From NCBI GenBank assembly GCA_018292915.2, contig JACVVK020000326.1, forward strand, positions 442,501-506,500: 64,000 bases of DNA. The letters are read 5' to 3'. The position numbers and the translations under genes are program-made. The DNA is from Batillaria attramentaria (Eukaryota; Mollusca; Gastropoda; Batillariidae). The number at the start of each line of letters is the position of its first letter. Position 1 is the first letter of the stretch. The notes below the pieces were generated by a model. That model had not been told where the DNA came from. It ran no database searches and worked only from the letters and a program-made list of their open reading frames with translations. This document shows positions 31,436-42,364 of this stretch, in pieces.

Positions 31436-34400
31436 TTAGTTTAGTTTAGTCCTCTTTATTCCCTGGGGAACATAGGGCTGCAACCACACTCCGCCAGCGC
31501 ACTCGGTTCTGGGACGCCCTCTTTAGTTCGGCCCACGTCGTTCCGGCGGCCTTGGCTTCAGCGTCCGTACTCCTCCGCCAGGTCTGCTTCGGTCGGCCCA
31601 CTTTGCGCTTTCCCTGGGGGTTCCAATCAAGGGACTGCCTGGTGACATTTGATGTTGGCTTTCGCAAAGTGTGTCCGATCCATCCCCATTTCCTTTTCTT
31701 GATCTCCTGCTCAATGGGGACCTGTCTTGTTCGCTCCCAGAGGTCTTGGTTGGTGATCACCAGTGGGTATCTGATGTTGAGAATGTTGCGGAGGCATCTG
31801 TTGATGAAGGTTTGCAGCCTGTGGGAGCCTGTCTTGGTGGTGCGCCATGTCTCCGAGCCATAGAGTAGGACCGACTTCACATTTGAGTTGAAGATCCGGA
31901 TCTTGTTTCGCAGGGATAGGGCTGTGGATCTCCAGATGGGGCGCAGAGTGCGAAAGGCATGTCTGGCTTTGTTGGTGCGGCTCTTGATGTCTTCGTCCGT
32001 TCCTCCATCCTTGCTGACAACGCTGCCGAGGTAGATGAACTTGTCCACCTCTTTGATGTCTTCCTGGTGCAGCTGGATGGGGTCGTGCTGTTTGTGGTTG
32101 ACTCTCATGACTTCGGTCTTGCTGATGTTGATCTTGAGGCCGGTCTTCTCAGCTTCTTCGGCGACTCTGTTCAGCTTCTCCTGCGCATCTTGTTGCTTGT
32201 GGGAGAGGAGGGCGATGTCGTCCGCGAAATCCAGGTCCTCGAGCTGTTTGCTGAAGGTCCACTGGATCCCTGTCCTCTTACCGTCGGTGGCTTGCCTCAT
32301 GACCCAGTCGACCACCATCAGGAAGATTGTGGGTGAGAGGATGCAACCTTGACGAACGCCGGTCCGTACTGTGAATGGTTCTGTCAGTTTCCCGTCGTGG
32401 ATTACCTGGCAGGTGGCATCTTCGTACAGCTGTCGGATGATGTTGACAAACTTTGGTGGAAAACCGTAGTGAGACATCAGCTTCCAGATGACCTCCCTGT
32501 CAACACTGTCGAACGCCTTCTGGAAGTCAACGAAGGTGCTGTACAGGGGGGTCTGCCACTCCAGGGACTGCTCGATGATGATCCTCATCGTGGCTATGTG
32601 ATCAGTGCAGGATCGGTCGTTGCGGAATCCTGCCTGTTCCTCCCGGAGTGTCTTGTCCAGCGCGGTCTTCAGCCTCTCCAGGATGATCCTGGTGAGAACC
32701 TTCCCTGGTATGGACAGGAGCATGATGCCTCGCCAGTTGCTACAGGATGAGAGGTCCCCTTTCTTTGGCAGCTTTACCAGGTGTCCCTTCTTCCAGTCTT
32801 GTGGCACGCTCTCGCTCTCCCAGATCTTCCTCAGGAGCGGGTGCAGCATGTCGGTGGAGGTCTGGATGTCGGCCTTGAGGGCTTCTGGTGGTATGCCGTC
32901 GGGGCCTGCTGCTTTGCCAGACTTGAGGGACTTGATGGCTTTGATGATCTCGGTCTTGGTAGGGGGGTTGGTGCTGATGTCGAGCAGCTGGGCTGCCGGT
33001 GGTATGTCTGGTGGGACTGGTGGTGGAGGCCTGTTGAGCGTTTCCTTAAAGTGTTCAGCCCACCTTGTCCTTTGGTCTTCCTCTTTGGTGATGATTTGTC
33101 CGTTCTTGTCTTTGACTGGTCTGGTGGGGTTGTTATTTTTCCCAGAGAGTGTCCTTGTTATTTCGTAGAGCCGTTTCACGTTCCGTTGTCCTGCTGCTGT
33201 TTCTGCTTCTTCTGTGAGGTCGTTGATGAAGTTCCTCTTGTCGTTCCTTGCGCTCCTCTTGACCTGCCGGTTGACGTCCCAGTATTGAGCCTGCAGGTCG
33301 CGCTTGTGGTCTTGGTCGTCAGTGTGGTTGATCAGGTCTTTCAGGCGTTTCCTCTCTGTGATGAGGTCCCAGGTGTCAGATGTAAGCCACTCTTTGTGTT
33401 GTCTCGTCTTCTTTCCCAGCACTTCCCTGCATGTTGCTGTCCAGGTTTCTCGCAGGTCGTGCCAGTGCTCCTCGATTGTCTCTTCAGGTAGTGTGTCGAG
33501 AGCGCTGAATCTGTTCCTCAGCTCACATCTGAAGGCGTTGGTCTTGACGCTCTCCTTCAGACTGTGCACGTTGTACTTGTGGGATGGTCTGTCCGCCTGG
33601 TCTCTGTAGGCCTTCAGCTTGATCTTGATCGCTGCAATGACGAGGTGATGGTCTGAGGCTGCATCAGCTCCCCGCTTTGCTCGGACGTCCAGCAAGCTTC
33701 TTCGCCACTTCCTGCCGATGGTGATGTGGTCGATCTGGTTTACAGTTCTTCCGTCCGGTGATGTCCAGGTGGTTTTGTGGATGGTCTTGTGGGGGAATAT
33801 GGTGCCTCCGATGACCAGGTCGTTGGTGGTGCAGAATTCTGTGAAGAGCTCTCCGTTCTCGTTCTGTGTCCCTGTTCCGTGTTTGCCCATGATGAGTTCT
33901 CTGTCTGTGTTGTCGGTGCCCACTTTGGCGTTGAGGTCTCCCATGAGGATCTTCAGGTCTCTTCTCGGTGCTTTGTCGAGGACGGCTTGGAGCTGCTCGT
34001 AGAAGTTCTCCTTTTCTTCCTCATCCGCCATGTTGGTGGGAGCGTAGCACTGGAGGATGGTGACTTTCCTGCCCTTCGAGTTGAATCTGGCGCTCAGGAT
34101 CCTTGGTGACACTGGTTCCCAGGACAATAGTGCTTGTGTTGCTTCAGGTGTCATCAGCAACGCTACTCCGTGCATGTGTGGTTGGCCGTCTTCGTGTCCG
34201 GAGTAGAGGATGGTGTCTCCGGAGGTGAGTCGAGTGCGTCCTGTTCCTGTCCATCTTGTCTCACATAGGCCGAGCAGCTTCAGATTGTATCTATGCATTT
34301 CTTGACTCACTTGTGCTGTCTTTCCTGTTTCGTATAGGGTTCGGATGTTCCAGGTCCCTATCCTGGCTTTGGTCTTGGCCGTCAGAAGAGTAGTCGGCGC

Positions 34401-34714
34401 ACTGGCTTCCCGAGGGCTTTCACCAGCTCGCGTCATGAGCTCTACTAGAGAGGACTCTTCCTGGACCAAGTTGCGTTGTAGATCTGTGGTTGTAGTTTCT
34501 GTAACAGGTTTTGTTTTTAAAGAGTTGGGTTGTTAGCCCTACTCAAACCCCCAACCTGGAGGACCAGTGAGTGCCCTTCGTCTGGCCTCTACCCTTCGAC
34601 CTGTCCAGCATGGGTGGCCCTACCAGGAGACAAATCTCCCGCCGGCATAGCTCTCGGGGTCATGGAGACACGCAAGCCCCATCTCCAACGGCAAGGATGC
34701 ACTCATCGATGGGG
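31436..34714 (-). mobile_element. Full-length RTE-like LINE, about 3.28 kb
   Basis: Bounded by 12 bp direct repeats gctctacacagt (31424-31435 and 34715-34726), which I read as the target-site duplication. On the - strand it has about 278 nt of 5' leader with a short upstream ORF (MSASLPLEMGL..., about 28 codons), then the long ORF, then a 3' tail of ACTAA repeats at 31435-31450. The 3' UTR is essentially absent. A perfect duplication and open ORF suggest a recent insertion. Confidence 0.85.
31446..34436 (-). CDS. Non-LTR retrotransposon ORF: endonuclease + reverse transcriptase (RTE/Nimbus-like)
   Basis: 996 codons from the first ATG; the frame stays open 11 codons farther upstream of it, to 34469, and beyond, but without an ATG. 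The N-terminal third is an apurinic-type endonuclease with GTWNIRTL, CETRW, GDLNAKVG and SDHHLV, so the catalytic Asn, Glu, Asp and His positions are present. The middle is a reverse transcriptase with AAGPDGIPPEAL, NWRGIMLL, FVDFQKAFDSVDR, GVRQGCILSP and the catalytic FADD at 32217-32228. The C-terminus has the GWIGHTLRK and GRPKQTWRR motifs common in such elements. No stop or frameshift interrupts it, so the enzyme could be functional. It nicks genomic DNA and copies its own RNA there. The clade name is from memory of the domain style; a tree would settle it. Confidence 0.93.
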   Translation of the reverse strand: MTRAGESPREASAPTTLLTAKTKARIGTWNIRTLYETGKTAQVSQEMHRYNLKLLGLCETRWTGTGRTRLTSGDTILYSGHEDGQPHMHGVALLMTPEATQALLSWEPVSPRILSARFNSKGRKVTILQCYAPTNMADEEEKENFYEQLQAVLDKAPRRDLKILMGDLNAKVGTDNTDRELIMGKHGTGTQNENGELFTEFCTTNDLVIGGTIFPHKTIHKTTWTSPDGRTVNQIDHITIGRKWRRSLLDVRAKRGADAASDHHLVIAAIKIKLKAYRDQADRPSHKYNVHSLKESVKTNAFRCELRNRFSALDTLPEETIEEHWHDLRETWTATCREVLGKKTRQHKEWLTSDTWDLITERKRLKDLINHTDDQDHKRDLQAQYWDVNRQVKRSARNDKRNFINDLTEEAETAAGQRNVKRLYEITRTLSGKNNNPTRPVKDKNGQIITKEEDQRTRWAEHFKETLNRPPPPVPPDIPPAAQLLDISTNPPTKTEIIKAIKSLKSGKAAGPDGIPPEALKADIQTSTDMLHPLLRKIWESESVPQDWKKGHLVKLPKKGDLSSCSNWRGIMLLSIPGKVLTRIILERLKTALDKTLREEQAGFRNDRSCTDHIATMRIIIEQSLEWQTPLYSTFVDFQKAFDSVDREVIWKLMSHYGFPPKFVNIIRQLYEDATCQVIHDGKLTEPFTVRTGVRQGCILSPTIFLMVVDWVMRQATDGKRTGIQWTFSKQLEDLDFADDIALLSHKQQDAQEKLNRVAEEAEKTGLKINISKTEVMRVNHKQHDPIQLHQEDIKEVDKFIYLGSVVSKDGGTDEDIKSRTNKARHAFRTLRPIWRSTALSLRNKIRIFNSNVKSVLLYGSETWRTTKTGSHRLQTFINRCLRNILNIRYPLVITNQDLWERTRQVPIEQEIKKRKWGWIGHTLRKPTSNVTRQSLDWNPQGKRKVGRPKQTWRRSTDAEAKAAGTTWAELKRASQNRVRWRSVVAALCSPGNKED

Positions 34715-34726
34715 GCTCTACACAGT
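34715..34726. repeat. Target-site duplication of the LINE, right copy
   Basis: gctctacacagt, matching 31424-31435. It lies directly beyond the 5' end of the - strand element. Confidence 0.75.
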
Positions 34727-34978
34727 ATCCATGCCAAATCCATGGAATCCCCTTCTCTGTTAGATAGCGATCTCGTGCCCCTAAAAGAGACAGGTGGGTC
34801 CTCTCCAGACCTTAAGTTCCCACCGGCACCCGGCCAAAGACAAGACCCGTCCCCGGCCCGTACAGGGGAGAGGGATCTGACAGAGAAAGCAAACAGCGCT
34901 GACAGGGATGTGTTTGAACTGCCTGAGACGCAACTCCGATGTATAGAGATACGGTGCTGTGGCACGATGCGCGTGTAA
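34727..34978 (+). other. Coding-like stretch beside the LINE insertion
   Basis: One + frame stays open for about 87 codons from the duplication (HSIHAKSMESPSLLDSDLV ... ELPETQLRCIEIRC) to TAA at 34976-34978. It reads like protein, but no family is recognised. The frame does not continue into the open-looking frame left of the LINE (acidic, about 31290-31434) without a shift. It could be an exon or chance. Confidence 0.25.
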
Positions 34979-35540
34979 ATAGCGGTTGGGTCATTGCATA
35001 TGTTCCATTCTAGAGATGAGCGTCTTTGATTTGGGATCACATTTTCACCCTCTTCTGCGTTTGAGTATATTTCTTTCACCCCTGGGGAGGTGGGGGGGGG
35101 GAGGGGGTAGAAGGGGTAGAGGGGGAGGGGGTATAGAAAAGTTAGCGTTTTGTTTTACTTGGTTATGTAGCTTGCGTTTGACGTCATCGCCATAAGAGGG
35201 ATTGAAGTCGACTTATAGTATAGCACAGGGAAGGTTACTGGAAAGACGGCCGGACAGCTTTCCTGAAAGAACGGCCCAGGTGACGCTATTCAATCGAGAC
35301 AGCCTCCCACCTAGTGCTCATAACAATTCCCTTGGCTGTTGTGGCAAGTGGCAGTAGCAAACAGGTCCAGTTCTTAAGGAATCAGGTAACGTAAAAGCAC
35401 GTACCACAATAAATTTAATTGCAGAAAATCATATTCTCCAAGGGCAAATTACCCTTTATATAAATATTTTAATAATGATAATATTTTTAAACATATTAAT
35501 GTTTGTTTGTTTGTGTGTTTGTTTGTTTGTTTGTTTGTTT

Positions 35541-35702
35541 GAGAGCATAACGTCTTTTTGCATGACATGCGGGTGATATCAAAGAATGGGCAACGGGGGA
35601 AAAAAAAAAAACACCACAAATATTTGTCCCCAGCCATGATTCGAACTTAGCACTCGAGCACTGAAAGTCCAACGCCCCATTAGTTTGGCTGTCCCCAGTC
35701 GG
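35541..35702 (-). mobile_element. SINE-A copy, diverged
   Basis: Body and head are recognisable (GGTGATATCAAAGA, then GATTCGAACTTAGCAC), with an A run replacing part of the body. A GTTT microsatellite precedes it. Confidence 0.75.
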
Positions 35703-36375
35703 CTTCCTTTACCATGGGGAAGACGGAACTTGTGGCAACGGGATAAAGGCAGCCGAAAAGATAACCTTCTAACTAGCAGACAAACAATATAAGAATAAGA
35801 AAGAAAGAAAAAAAAGAAGAAAAAGACAGACACAGAGACAGAATTGAGATATAGCCTGGAGAAGAGAAGAGAAGAGCCTGGAGCCAGACCTCTACAGTTT
35901 ACTTTGGAAAGGTGTCCACCATTTAGCAATAACGATCGACACAGGCGAGGTTTGCTCCAACAGCTTGTAATCAGATCGGCACTCCGCCGGCCACTGTCCA
36001 CTTCACTCAGGTAAATAGTTTAGAGCTGACGACTTGCCAGAGATAATTATCACAGGCTGTTTACCTGCCTGCTCTGTGCTAGGTGCGGTGAAACGAGCGG
36101 ACAGGCAATGCTGAAAGCACAGCTCTTTTGACCCGGTGTACCGGTGAACGACGCCTCCCAGTCCGTATTGCTTTTTTCTTCAAGGCAAAAAGGCTTTCAG
36201 TGCAAAACAGTCAGCGATAAGTTGATTCTATACATGCTTACTGGCAGGTAAACTCACGACGTTCGCTGTAAAGTGCAGACTAATCTTTTATCGTATACTG
36301 TTTTCAACGCCACTGAAAACAAATTGCCCAAATGGGGATAATAAAGATATTTGAATCTGAAATTGAAATTAATCT

Positions 36376-36378
<3 letters not shown>

Positions 36379-36447
<69 letters not shown>
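36379..36447. repeat. CA microsatellite
   Basis: About 34 CA units. Confidence 0.97.
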
Positions 36448-36451
<4 letters not shown>

Positions 36452-36869
36452 AAGAACCAAAATATACTTACAAAAAATAACTTTGACTTTCTCTTATCAC
36501 GATAATCTGATATCCAGTCCCAAGTGTTACACGTAGAAACATCTCATAAAACTTCTCCATTAGAGCCACAACAAACCGAAGGAAAGAATCAATTGAAATT
36601 ATCTTGTACCCCGGTCTGGCGTCCTGGACTTAATGATCAAGTGTTCCTGTTAAGAATTATGTTAACATGTCCGTTTCTTTCCTCCACATAAAGCCTTGTT
36701 GAGTTTGCGAAGGCAGCATGAAACAACTTTCCGAATCTTTCAATATTAAGCTCTGCAAACGTCAGCTTCGATAACCTATTTTAATAACATCCTTCTCGAA
36801 TACAGAGTCAGTAGACAAAAAAAAAAAAAAAAAAAAAAGAGAAAATCTCCAGCAATTTACTTTTGCCAG

Positions 36870-37102
36870 AGGGCACCCTAAGAACCGAACACCGGTTATC
36901 CCCTGTTTACAAAAGGGTACCAACCTCCCAGAGTTTCCATCCAGTGGCTACACCGGATGAAATAGAAACAGCATTGGAACAATCGGTCTCTTCCAAACAA
37001 CCTCTCGCCAAAATCTACCCATCATCTTCAGATGTCATGTCGTTCGTTCAAACTTTGTGTGCTCCCACTCCAACCCAACATGACGCGTGCGTCACAACTT
37101 AA
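36870..37102 (+). other. Candidate terminal coding exon, function unknown
   Basis: After a TTTTGCCAG acceptor-like site, a + frame encodes about 78 residues (GTLRTEHRLSPVYKRV ... SSSDVMSFVQTLCAPT ... ACVTT) and stops at TAA 37100-37102. Composition resembles a hydrophilic receptor tail, but no family is recognised. No partner exon was identified. Confidence 0.3.
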
Positions 37103-37295
37103 TTAATACTGGTGCGGACTGGTGTATACAGACCTCTCAAGCGTGTATAGACAGACAATGGAGAACACTTTAACAACCTGATCGAAGCAAGAGGCCCGGA
37201 AGTAACAGATATATACACGTATGCGTGACAGAGCTGAGATGTTTGTTTTCCTGGAGATGTTCTGGAGGTTTGTGGTATTGTGCACTTAAACGGCT

Positions 37296-37326
<31 letters not shown>

Positions 37327-37374
37327 GGTGAGGGGGGTACTTGTGTGCGTGTGTAGGGGTGGGTGGGGGGTGGG

Positions 37375-37540
37375 GTGGGGTGTTTGGGAGTTTAACGTCC
37401 TTTTCCACCACGTAAGGGTGATATCAAAGTCGGGGCAAAGAGGAAAAGGCCACAAATATTTGGATCCAGCCGGTGTTCGCCCGAACTCACGACCCGAGCA
37501 TTGAAAGTCCAGCGCTCTACCATTCGGCTATCCCGGCTCC
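37375..37540 (-). mobile_element. SINE-A copy
   Basis: Complete tail, body and head ending CGGCTATCCCGGCTCCC. A short insertion lies before the B box. Confidence 0.88.
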
Positions 37541-37552
37541 CTGTATGTATGC

Positions 37553-37556
37553 GTGC

Positions 37557-37622
<66 letters not shown>

Positions 37623-37648
37623 GTGCGTGTGCGTGTGTGTGTGTGTGT
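37553..37648. repeat. GC - GT compound microsatellite
   Basis: GC units pass into GT units with scattered GTGC; it follows a SINE-A head. Confidence 0.95.
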
Positions 37649-38136
37649 ACGGAGGGACATGGGGAGAGAGAGGGGCAGAGAAAAGTGAAATGTGGTGTTA
37701 GGTGTGTCGGGGGGAGGTGGAGGGGGGAGGGGGTGTTACTAATAAACCCTTCACACTGAGCTGCACTGTTTGGTAATACTACGAGAAACAAGAACAAGGC
37801 AAGAGTATGGTACTGTTAGAAACACACAGCTGCAGATCGGCCTACTAGACTCCCAGACGGTTTTAGTCAGACTGCTTATTATCAGATGTAGGTGGTCCAC
37901 AGACTTGTGTCCAGTTCCGTTAGGTCAATACTCCGGTGTTGACAACTTGCCAGAGACAGGTATCGTGTGCTATTTACCTGGCCGTTACATTCTGTTGTTG
38001 TTGGAAGCCAAGTATAGGTCTACGCATGAGTGCACGAACTACTGAATAGGCTATAAAGACATTGGCTAATTGTACATAATTTCCTCATCGGGAGAGACTA
38101 GCTGCACAGTGCAACTGACTTGTCAAAAACAAATAC

Positions 38137-38310
38137 GGGTGGGTGGGTGTTTGGGGGTTTAACGTCCTTTTAAACCACATAAGGGGTGATATCAAAGACG
38201 GGCGCAACGATGAAAATGCCAGCACAAAATATTTGGCCCCAGCCGGGATTCCAACTCTCGACCCGAGCATTAGAAGTCCAACGCTCTACTGTTCGACCAC
38301 CCGGGCTACC
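38137..38310 (-). mobile_element. SINE-A copy
   Basis: Complete copy with tail GGGTGGGTGTTTGGGG on the + strand and head ending GACCACCCGGGCTACC. It is followed by C and A homopolymers. Confidence 0.88.
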
Positions 38311-38375
38311 CCCCCCCCTCCCCCCCCCAAAAAAAATAATACCACGTATATCGAGAGATATTTTAGACCATGGCC

Positions 38376-38504
<129 letters not shown>

Positions 38505-39044
38505 AGCTCTCCCTCATTTTCCCTTAATCTCATACCCAGTCCTCAGCACTTCAACATTGCACCACACTACTGCACACCTTTTACAAGAGTTTTTCCCCGT
38601 CCTCCCTCTGTAACCGCAGATCTGGATGGCGCGATGACGTCCGTCTCTTTTGAAGACAACCAGCAGACACTGACAGTTTTTTCAGAACCCTTGTTACAAG
38701 CTCTTTGAGCGGCGCCGTACAGCGGCTGGCACCAGAAGAGAATGGTAGCCATACAAGACGCCAGGGAAAGGGTTAAGACAATATTGTTGCAGGTCCGATT
38801 CGTTTCGCCAGGTAAACAGAGGACCAAAGCGTCAGGTATACTGTAGGGAGAATGCCACTTAAAAAATACCACGCCAAGATTGACTGCTTTCCACACCAGG
38901 GATGGAACTGACTTCCGGACGGGGTGTATGGTGCGTGAGCGTGTGAGATCTCTCTCTCTCTCTCTCTCTCTTGGGGCAGTAGAGGGACTCAACCGGTTGA
39001 GGACTGTGTTCATACATTCATTAGACTTATACCTCCTTCCAGAC

Positions 39045-39285
39045 AACCGAAGCTGTAGAGCGTTGGACTTTTATTGCTTGGGTCGTGTGTTCGAGTCTGT
39101 GCTTGGAGCTAAAAATGCGTGCTGGTTTTTTCGGGGTTTTTTTTCCCCCTTTTTTTCATGTCACTTTGTTGGTAAATGTACACACCATTTTGTCCGACTG
39201 GGACCAAATATTTTTCTCGTTGCCCCGTCTTTGATATCACCCTTATGTCGTGGAAAAGGACGTCAAATTCTTACACGCCCACCCC
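39045..39285 (+). mobile_element. SINE-A copy, first of three in a head-to-tail cluster
   Basis: Diverged tRNA head (GTAGAGCGTTGGAC, then TGTTCGAGTC), an inserted T-rich stretch, then the body and tail (CGTTGCCCCGTCTTTGAT to CACCCCACC). Confidence 0.72.
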
Positions 39286-39336
39286 ACCAACCCACCATTT
39301 TGCATAAACAGTGGATTTGTTTCTCTAACGAGACGT

Positions 39337-39480
39337 ATCCCAGTTCCCAGGGAAGCCGAAAAAGTCGAGCGGTAGACACCCATCGCTCGGGTCTTGAGTT
39401 CAAAGCTAGAAAACAACAACCAAAAAAAATGTGCTGTTTTTCCCCTCGTTGCCCCGTATTTGCTATCACCGTTATGTGGT
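39337..39480 (+). mobile_element. SINE-A copy, second of the cluster, tail lost
   Basis: The head is diverged (GCCGAAAAAGTCGAGCGGTA, then TTGAGTTCAAAG) and the body continues to CCGTTATGTGGTGGG, where the next unit begins. Confidence 0.68.
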
Positions 39481-39485
39481 GGGGA

Positions 39486-39665
39486 AGCAGAGACAGCTGA
39501 ATGGTAGAGCGTTGGACTCTCAATGCTGGGGTCGTGAGTTCGAATCCCAGCTGGGGCCAAATATTTGTACTGGCCTTTTTCTCGTTGCCCCGTCTTTGAT
39601 ATCACCGCTACGTGGTGGAAAAGGACGTTAAAACTCCCCCGTTATGTAGTGGAAAAGGACGTTAA
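39486..39665 (+). mobile_element. SINE-A copy, third of the cluster, with doubled tail box
   Basis: Well-preserved head (GCTGAATGGTAGAGCGTTGG, GAGTTCGAATCCCAGC) and body. The TGGAAAAGGACGTTAAA box occurs twice in a row near the end. Confidence 0.88.
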
Positions 39666-40179
39666 ACCTTTACAAACAACCAACCAACCAATCAACCAGA
39701 TAACTGACCAGTATACTGACTTTGAAATTGCCGACACTAAGCTGGAATGCGGTGTATATTCGTCCACCAGCGAAACATACACACCCTCAGATACCAAACG
39801 AAACGGCTAGCAAGGGGGGAGAAAAAAAAGGCCTTCCATCATCTTACTACGTTATGACCCTATCACCATTCACAGCTCCTTGAGACCACTTCTCTGCTCG
39901 GGATGAGCTTACAGTGATTCTCACAAGAGACTTCAACGGGGTCGTGGACAAGAGGTTACCACCATTGCCGACAAAACCGGCGGGTACTCTTGAGAGGCCC
40001 CCCCCAAATCATGTTAGCAATTTGCACGCTGCTGGGTCATTCACGATCAAGCTGGTGGCCTGAACAGGATGAGTCTTGGTCGATCAATGGTCTTGACGAG
40101 TTCTCAGGGAAAATATGGCGCTAAATAATTGCAAGGTATCTCTTCTGACATAGCAGGGGAGAATAACGAGGTCGGGACC

Positions 40180-40216
<37 letters not shown>

Positions 40217-40345
40217 CGGGGGGGGGAGGGGGGAGGAGGAAGGGGAAGGAGGGGGAGAGGGGGGAGGTGGCGGTTGAGAGAAAGTGAGAAAGAGAGAGGA
40301 GGGGGGGGGGACCCAGATTTTAGCAGCTTCAATCTGGTCAGTCTT

Positions 40346-40644
40346 GGGCCCGTATGTAAAACTCGAGGTTAATTTAACCCACGGCTAAGGGCCTGCCCCA
40401 GACTAGGACAAAAGAAACCCCAAAACAAAATTAAATAAAAAAGGAAGCGAAGAAAGAAAGACAAAAATCCTTCTATAACGGCATAGGCACCTTGCTGGAA
40501 TGGACCCGCTTCCTGATTTAAAAAACAACAACAACAACAACAACAACAAAACCCCCAGAAAATTCAAACCTAGAGCTAGTTTAGTTTGAGGTTAGACTCT
40601 AACCCGGGGCTAAACTCCCTAACCCCGACTTTTACATGCTGGCC
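40346..40644. mobile_element. MITE-E copy 1
   Basis: Imperfect inverted ends of about 30 bp: GGGCCCGTATGTAAAACTCG at the left against CGACTTTTACATGCTGGCCC at the right. The interior is AT-rich with CCCCAAAACAAAATTAAAT. No ORF. Confidence 0.82.
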
Positions 40645-40649
40645 CTGGT

Positions 40650-40800
40650 CAGTGCTGTTTGAGGCTAAAAGTGCCCCCGGGTCAGTCTAAGCAGCTTGCG
40701 GCTGGAAGCGTACCTTGCCAACTGATGCAGCTTGAGGCTAGAACTGCCCCTCGTCAGCGCAGCTTGAGCGGCTAGAAGCGCCAAGGAGTCAAACGGACCG
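40650..40800. repeat. Short degenerate tandem repeat with CAGCTTGAGGCTAGAA units
   Basis: Four or so units of about 37 bp (gaggctaaaagtgcccc, gcggctggaagcg, gaggctagaactgcccc, gcggctagaagcgcc). A similar motif lies left of MITE-E copy 1, which seems to have inserted into this array. Confidence 0.6.
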
Positions 40801-41515
40801 AGAAGGACGTCTGTCTTATTACACCTCAACACTCCACACCCTGTGACAGAATGGATCCCACAGAACTACAAAAAACCAAGCAAGGACTGGGTCAGCTTGA
40901 GTCAACGCCCGCCCCTTGCCTCCTCATCCGACACTTCACGCACTGAACGCACTTATCCCTAAAGAGGCGCAAAAACTCTAACACTCCAGCAGTATTGATA
41001 ACTGATCTGACAAAATTAAGGGCACAACGGACAGCGCCCTGCATGCGCATTTCAAAGTCAATGAGGTTGGCCAGTTTTCTTTTTTCTCGTCAGCACTGGA
41101 ATATAGGAGGGTTCTCGCTATTCCGCTCTTTGTGCCTTCACAAATTTGATTTCTTCAGAGACCCTTTTGAGCGCTGCTATTCTCGGCTGGCAGTCGGGCG
41201 GACCCTGATATTTGCCTGCTCGTTCACGTTTATGGCTATGGAGAGTGAAGGAATCAGTTTTGAAAAGGGGAGGGGGGTGGGGTTGGGGGAGGGCGGAGGG
41301 GAGGTCAAGGAGAAATGTTCCAAAGGGGTGCAGTTATGCACGTTCATGCATTAGAAGAAACGATACGGAGGTGATTGACTCTTGACAAAATGGCAGTGCT
41401 GAGGCACGTAGGCGTGACAAAATACTTGGGGGGAGGAAGGGAGGACATGTCGTGCTGGCTCTCCCTTGTAGTTTTGTTTTATGATCCTTTAATGATGACC
41501 TTTAACATGCCATCA

Positions 41516-41850
41516 TCCCCCCTCCACCCCCACCCCCCCGAAAAAAAATCCAAAACCCAACTACAACAAAAGACCTACCCCCCCCCCCAACACCCCCCCC
41601 CCCAACAAACAAACAAACCCTCCAAAACAACCCCCACCCCAAAAAAACACAAACAAACAAACAAACAAACAAACAAACAAACAAAAAAACAAAAAGAAAC
41701 AAGAAACTAGGACCCCCCCCCCCCAACAGGAAAAAAACCCACGAAACAATAAAAAAAAACCCAAAACCAAACAATTAAAAAAAACCAAAAAACAAAAACC
41801 CAAAGAGAAGAACAACGACAAAAACAGACAGACAGACAGACAGACAAGGG
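41516..41850. repeat. A/C-only low-complexity tract
   Basis: More than 300 bp with almost no G or T on the + strand: C runs, CAAA repeats and A runs, ending in CAGA units. Confidence 0.9.
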
Positions 41851-42279
41851 GGGAGGGGGGCTGTTTTTATCTATGTTTTGATTTTGTTGACGAGTTGTTC
41901 ATTTGTATTCCTGATGAACGTTTTTAGTTTACACTTCATGTGTGAATCTCTCCGCTATTCATTGTTCCATGTTCCGTGTTCGAAACCTAGCTTAAAGAAA
42001 ACTTTCCGATTCTGATACATGTAAGTCATATCAGTTGAATTCAATTGATTTGAATACTGAATTGAAATGAAATTAAACAAAAATATAGAGTATGACCTCC
42101 CTGCTGCTACAGAACTTGACACTGAAGCGCACCTGAATTTACTATCGTTTACTGCCTCTATTCCGCAAACCATGTCCGGGTCGTTTACGACAACACTGAC
42201 TCGCTTAAACACGCAATACGTACTCCACTTGTCTCTATCGTGTATCAGTTTTACAACGCTCTTAGTGGTCTCAAGTACA

Positions 42280-42280
<1 letters not shown>

Positions 42281-42362
<82 letters not shown>
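42281..42362. repeat. CA microsatellite
   Basis: About 41 CA units. Confidence 0.97.

Positions 42363-42364
<2 letters not shown>

Noticed and set aside
31552..34109. Several + strand frames of 100-236 codons across the LINE
   Set aside because: They are antisense shadows of the reverse transcriptase ORF.
40334..40653. ctggtcagt as a target duplication for MITE-E copy 1
   Set aside because: The same motif belongs to the degenerate tandem repeat around it, so the match may be coincidental; other copies show no such duplication.
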